A stretch of 64,000 nt of DNA from assembly GCF_033807715.1 (NCBI RefSeq), contig NC_084591.1, forward strand, positions 25,169,090 to 25,233,089, written 5' to 3'. A model generated the notes under the pieces. That model was not told the origin of the DNA and did no database searches. It worked only from the letters and a program-made list of their open reading frames with translations. The position numbers were made by a program, and so were the translations under genes. Shown one piece after another: positions 61,647 to 64,000 of this stretch. The DNA is from Cololabis saira. Taxonomy: Eukaryota; Chordata; Actinopteri; Beloniformes; Belonidae. Each line of letters begins with the position of its first letter. Positions within the stretch are counted from its first letter, which is position 1.

Positions 61647-61850
61647 GAATATGGTGTAAAAGTTAACTTATTTCAATAATTCAACTAGAATTTGGTGTAA
61701 AAGTTAACTTATTTCAATAATTCAACTAGAATTTGGTGTAAAAGTTAACTTATTTCAATAGTCAACTAGAATATGGTGAAAAAGTTAATTTATTTCAATA
61801 ATTCAACTAGAATATGGTGTAAAAGTTAATCTATTTCAATAATTCAACTT
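61647..61850. repeat. 41-bp tandem array, about five copies
   Basis: Units read GAATATGGTGTAAAAGTTAA then TTATTTCAATAATTCAACTA, with small changes (one unit lacks two bases). It lies inside the hAT element. Confidence 0.9.
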
Positions 61851-62010
61851 AAAAGGTGAAACTAATATATTACCTAGTCTTATTACATGCAAAGCAAGAT
61901 ATATTGAACCTTTATTTGTTATAATTTTGATGATGGAATTGTTTATTGATTTCATAAAATATTCTCTAATTTATTTTTTATTTGGGGTTTTCATAAACTG
62001 TGAGCCATAA

Positions 62011-62226
62011 TCAGAGAGCAGCGTCTTGCTGGTGCAGGTAACTGCTGCACGCAGTGACGGACACTGGCGGATTTATGGTTCCGCGTTGCACCAACGCAGA
62101 GCTTACGGGGTAGGAGTGCGGTTTTCTGTTTCTATCCACGGGTAGTGGTTCAGTTTGGCGTCTCTTTGTAGTTGGTGGCGGTGGAACGCCAAAATAATTA
62201 CTTAATGGCGCTTGCTTCTTGGACAT
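62011..62226 (-). pseudogene. hAT transposase N-terminal remnant
   Basis: 71 residues from MSKKQAPLSNYFGVPPPPT; MSK-x-x-x-LSxFFG-type starts are common in hAT-derived zinc-finger transposases. The frame ends at 62011 with no BED finger or catalytic domain, so it is truncated. The later part overlaps the mini-repeat block, which may have broken it. Confidence 0.5.
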
Positions 62227-62522
62227 TTTGACGAGACGTGTCGGGTTTGTTCAGTAAAGCTGATCCTTACCTCTCTTCCTGCTCAACGAGCATGGAGGGG
62301 GAGTAAGGACGCGCTGTGATTGGCCAGTACCAACTTTGAGTGGCAGTTCTGGGGAAAAGCTCTCCCAATAGATTTTTTAATATTAGTATTCTTGTCTGGT
62401 CACAACCAATAATATGAGCCCCAGCTGTTGGTACGCAAAAGCGCTTCGCAGCACAAGATTGACAGCGCACTGTGGATTTTGACGGCGCATGCGCTCTGGC
62501 GGACCACTTATGTGCAGCCCTG

Positions 62523-62567
<45 letters not shown>
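62523..62567. repeat. (TA)n microsatellite
   Basis: TA units continuous with the run left of the hAT insertion at 61155-61169, i.e. one microsatellite split by the element. Confidence 0.9.
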
Positions 62568-63449
62568 GATCAAAGTGAAGAGTTGCAAACTGCACATTGA
62601 AAAGGACCTTCCCATGACTTTCAAACCCAGTTTTCAGCCAGTTTATTCACTTTCTTTTGTTGTTGTTGCATAATACCAATTAAGAAAAGACAGAACCCAC
62701 TGATTAAACCAGAGCAAGGCTACAGAGTATTTTGGATTTGCATGTTTGGATTGGCTGCATGATGGCATGTTTGTGTTCCAGGATTGTAAACAAAGAATAA
62801 AAATGCAGCTGTAAACCAGATTCTTACTAACAAGCCAATTATTGGACCGCAGTTAACAGGTTTTGTTACAACATGTTTGGTTATTTGTGGGGAGAATGAA
62901 AAATAGATCATTTGTTCTGTGCATAAGTATGAAGAGATTAAAAATTATGGAAAGGGGATAAAAGCAGAGTGATCTTTTTAAACATGTAAGAGTCATTAAA
63001 ACTTTCCTTTTGCTGTGAAAAAGGTATTTACATAAAGAAAGGAAAACTTAGAAGGAAAGTGAGAAAAGGAGATGGAGTACTTGATGGCAATCATGAAAAG
63101 GTGAAACAGTGATTGAAATATAAGTGAGGCATCAACACAGTATGTATAGCTGTAGGCTTTCCTTCAGCTGCTGAAGGAATTCAAGTGATTGCTACTGTCT
63201 TTCTGGCTCTTCCAGCCAGCTCTGGCAAGCTTTCAACACTGCTTCCTCTGTGGTTTCCTGTGCCAGAGGTTAAAAGAGTACGCTTCAAACAAAACGCTTT
63301 GCTCACTTACAAGTTCATATTTTCCTTATAGTTTGCTGTACAGGAAAAGGCACTCGTTTAAAAACAAACAAAAAATCACAGAGCTCTTTTTGGGGGAAAA
63401 ATGCCTTTTCAGTATCTCACGATAAAATATTAAAAAACTGGTATCCGGG
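62568..63449. other. Non-coding stretch, no gene recognised
   Basis: No supported feature. Confidence 0.4.
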
Positions 63450-63600
63450 GGCGCCGGATAGCTAAGTTGATTGAACAGGCGCACCATACACAGAGACTAT
63501 CACCCTTGTGCAGGCAGTGGAGCTTCGAATCCCAGCCTGTGACTCTTTACTGCATGTCTTCCCCTTCTCACTACACCAAGTTTCCTGTATAGCCACTTTC
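63450..63600 (+). mobile_element. tRNA-derived SINE
   Basis: GGGGGCGCCGGATAGCTAAG (box A region), GCTTCGAATCCCAGCC (box B), then CTTTACTGCATGTCTTCCCC, the same body word as in the minus-strand SINE at 24606. The tail is diverged. Confidence 0.65.
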
Positions 63601-63789
63601 AATTGTGTGAGGAAGGACATATATTTACTTTTTTTTTAAAAGTCCCCCCAAAAAAATGTTTTTACTTTAATTTGAATTCATCATTATTAAAACCTGAATT
63701 TAACTACACAATGCAGTCAGTAGCTAACATGTTTTTGGAGTTACCCAAGTTACCTAGCAACCGCAAGTCTGACCGCTGCTCCTTCACAT

Positions 63790-64000
63790 TGAGACCCCGT
63801 CCACACGTAGCTGGATATCTGCGGATATCTGCAAAACCGGAGATATTTTCCTACGTTTTGACCTGTCATCGAAAACGCAAATAAACGAAGCTTTAAAAAA
63901 ACTCCGGGCGGGGGGGCTGTGGCTGGGGGCGTCTCCGTCTCCGGGCCTCCCGGGGGGGGCGGGGCCATGGACGTGGGGGTCCCACCCGGAGGGCCCGGCC
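63790..64000. mobile_element. Partial DNA transposon, cut by the window end
   Basis: GAGACCCCGTCCACACGTAG followed by GGATATCTGCAAAACCGG is the terminal sequence of a common fish MITE. Then come a GAAAACGCAAATAAACG word and a GC-rich stretch running off the edge. The far end cannot be seen. Confidence 0.45.

Larger units (their letters stand above)
61170..62522 (-). mobile_element. hAT-type element with partial transposase
   Basis: The ends CAGGGCTGCACATAA and TTATGTGCAGCCCTG are inverted repeats. The flanks are TATATATA (left) and TATATGTA (right), a near-perfect 8-bp duplication inside an AT run. The interior carries a minus-strand start of a transposase-like protein (62226-62011), a 41-bp tandem array, and a mini-repeat piece near 62066-62130. 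Confidence 0.82.

Overview
The window looks like TE-dense chromosomal DNA from a teleost fish. The only host coding sequence I can support is one vertebrate-type exon, the last exon of an slc66a2/PQLC1-like gene at 34415-34589 (+). The rest is a fish-typical mix: a DIRS-type tyrosine-recombinase retrotransposon, L2- and RTE-type LINE remnants, tRNA-derived SINEs, hAT, PIF/Harbinger, Tc1/pogo and TTAA-target (T2/Kolobok-like) DNA transposons, and long microsatellites. No bacterial operon, CRISPR array, rRNA or functional tRNA gene was seen.

Layout. 1-2062: no gene. 2063-9475: a mosaic repeat family with 42-bp boxes, tRNA-like modules and a Harbinger-derived segment, broken by an AT/GT microsatellite. 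9480-12985: degenerate repeats and a TTAA element. 12990-20140: an L2 LINE (minus strand) split by a 6,156-bp DIRS element (13492-19647). 21365-24790: a non-LTR 3' end, a 1.83-kb foldback and a SINE. 27185-28347: a second family of TTAA element. 28575-31850: SINE, RTE and L2 fragments plus two hAT elements with perfect 8-bp target duplications. 33180-33733: a Harbinger-like MITE just upstream of the host exon. 35465-35635: a long GT run. 39690-45801: SINE, Tc1 pseudogene, Harbinger element, and a compact inverted copy of the mosaic family. 47430-48120: RTE remnant. 51340-51871: pogo-like MITE. 56460-57811: inverted relative of the 10557-11774 TTAA element. 61170-62522: hAT element. 63450-64000: SINE and a partial element cut by the window edge.

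The most notable object is the DIRS element. It has three long ORFs: Gag-like; RT-RNase H with its catalytic motifs; and a tyrosine recombinase with R, HxxR and Y. Its 149-bp inverted terminal repeats are identical by eye, and an internal complementary region reproduces the circle junction (51 + 49 bp). It sits in an L2 reading frame with no target duplication, and removing it restores the L2 frame exactly. This matches the known DIRS mechanism (RT, template jump on the internal region, circular DNA, recombinase integration) and suggests a recent, possibly still competent copy. I found no clearly new gene system. The most unusual structures otherwise are the foldback with paired perfect palindromes and the mosaic satellite that appears to have captured Harbinger and tRNA-like pieces.
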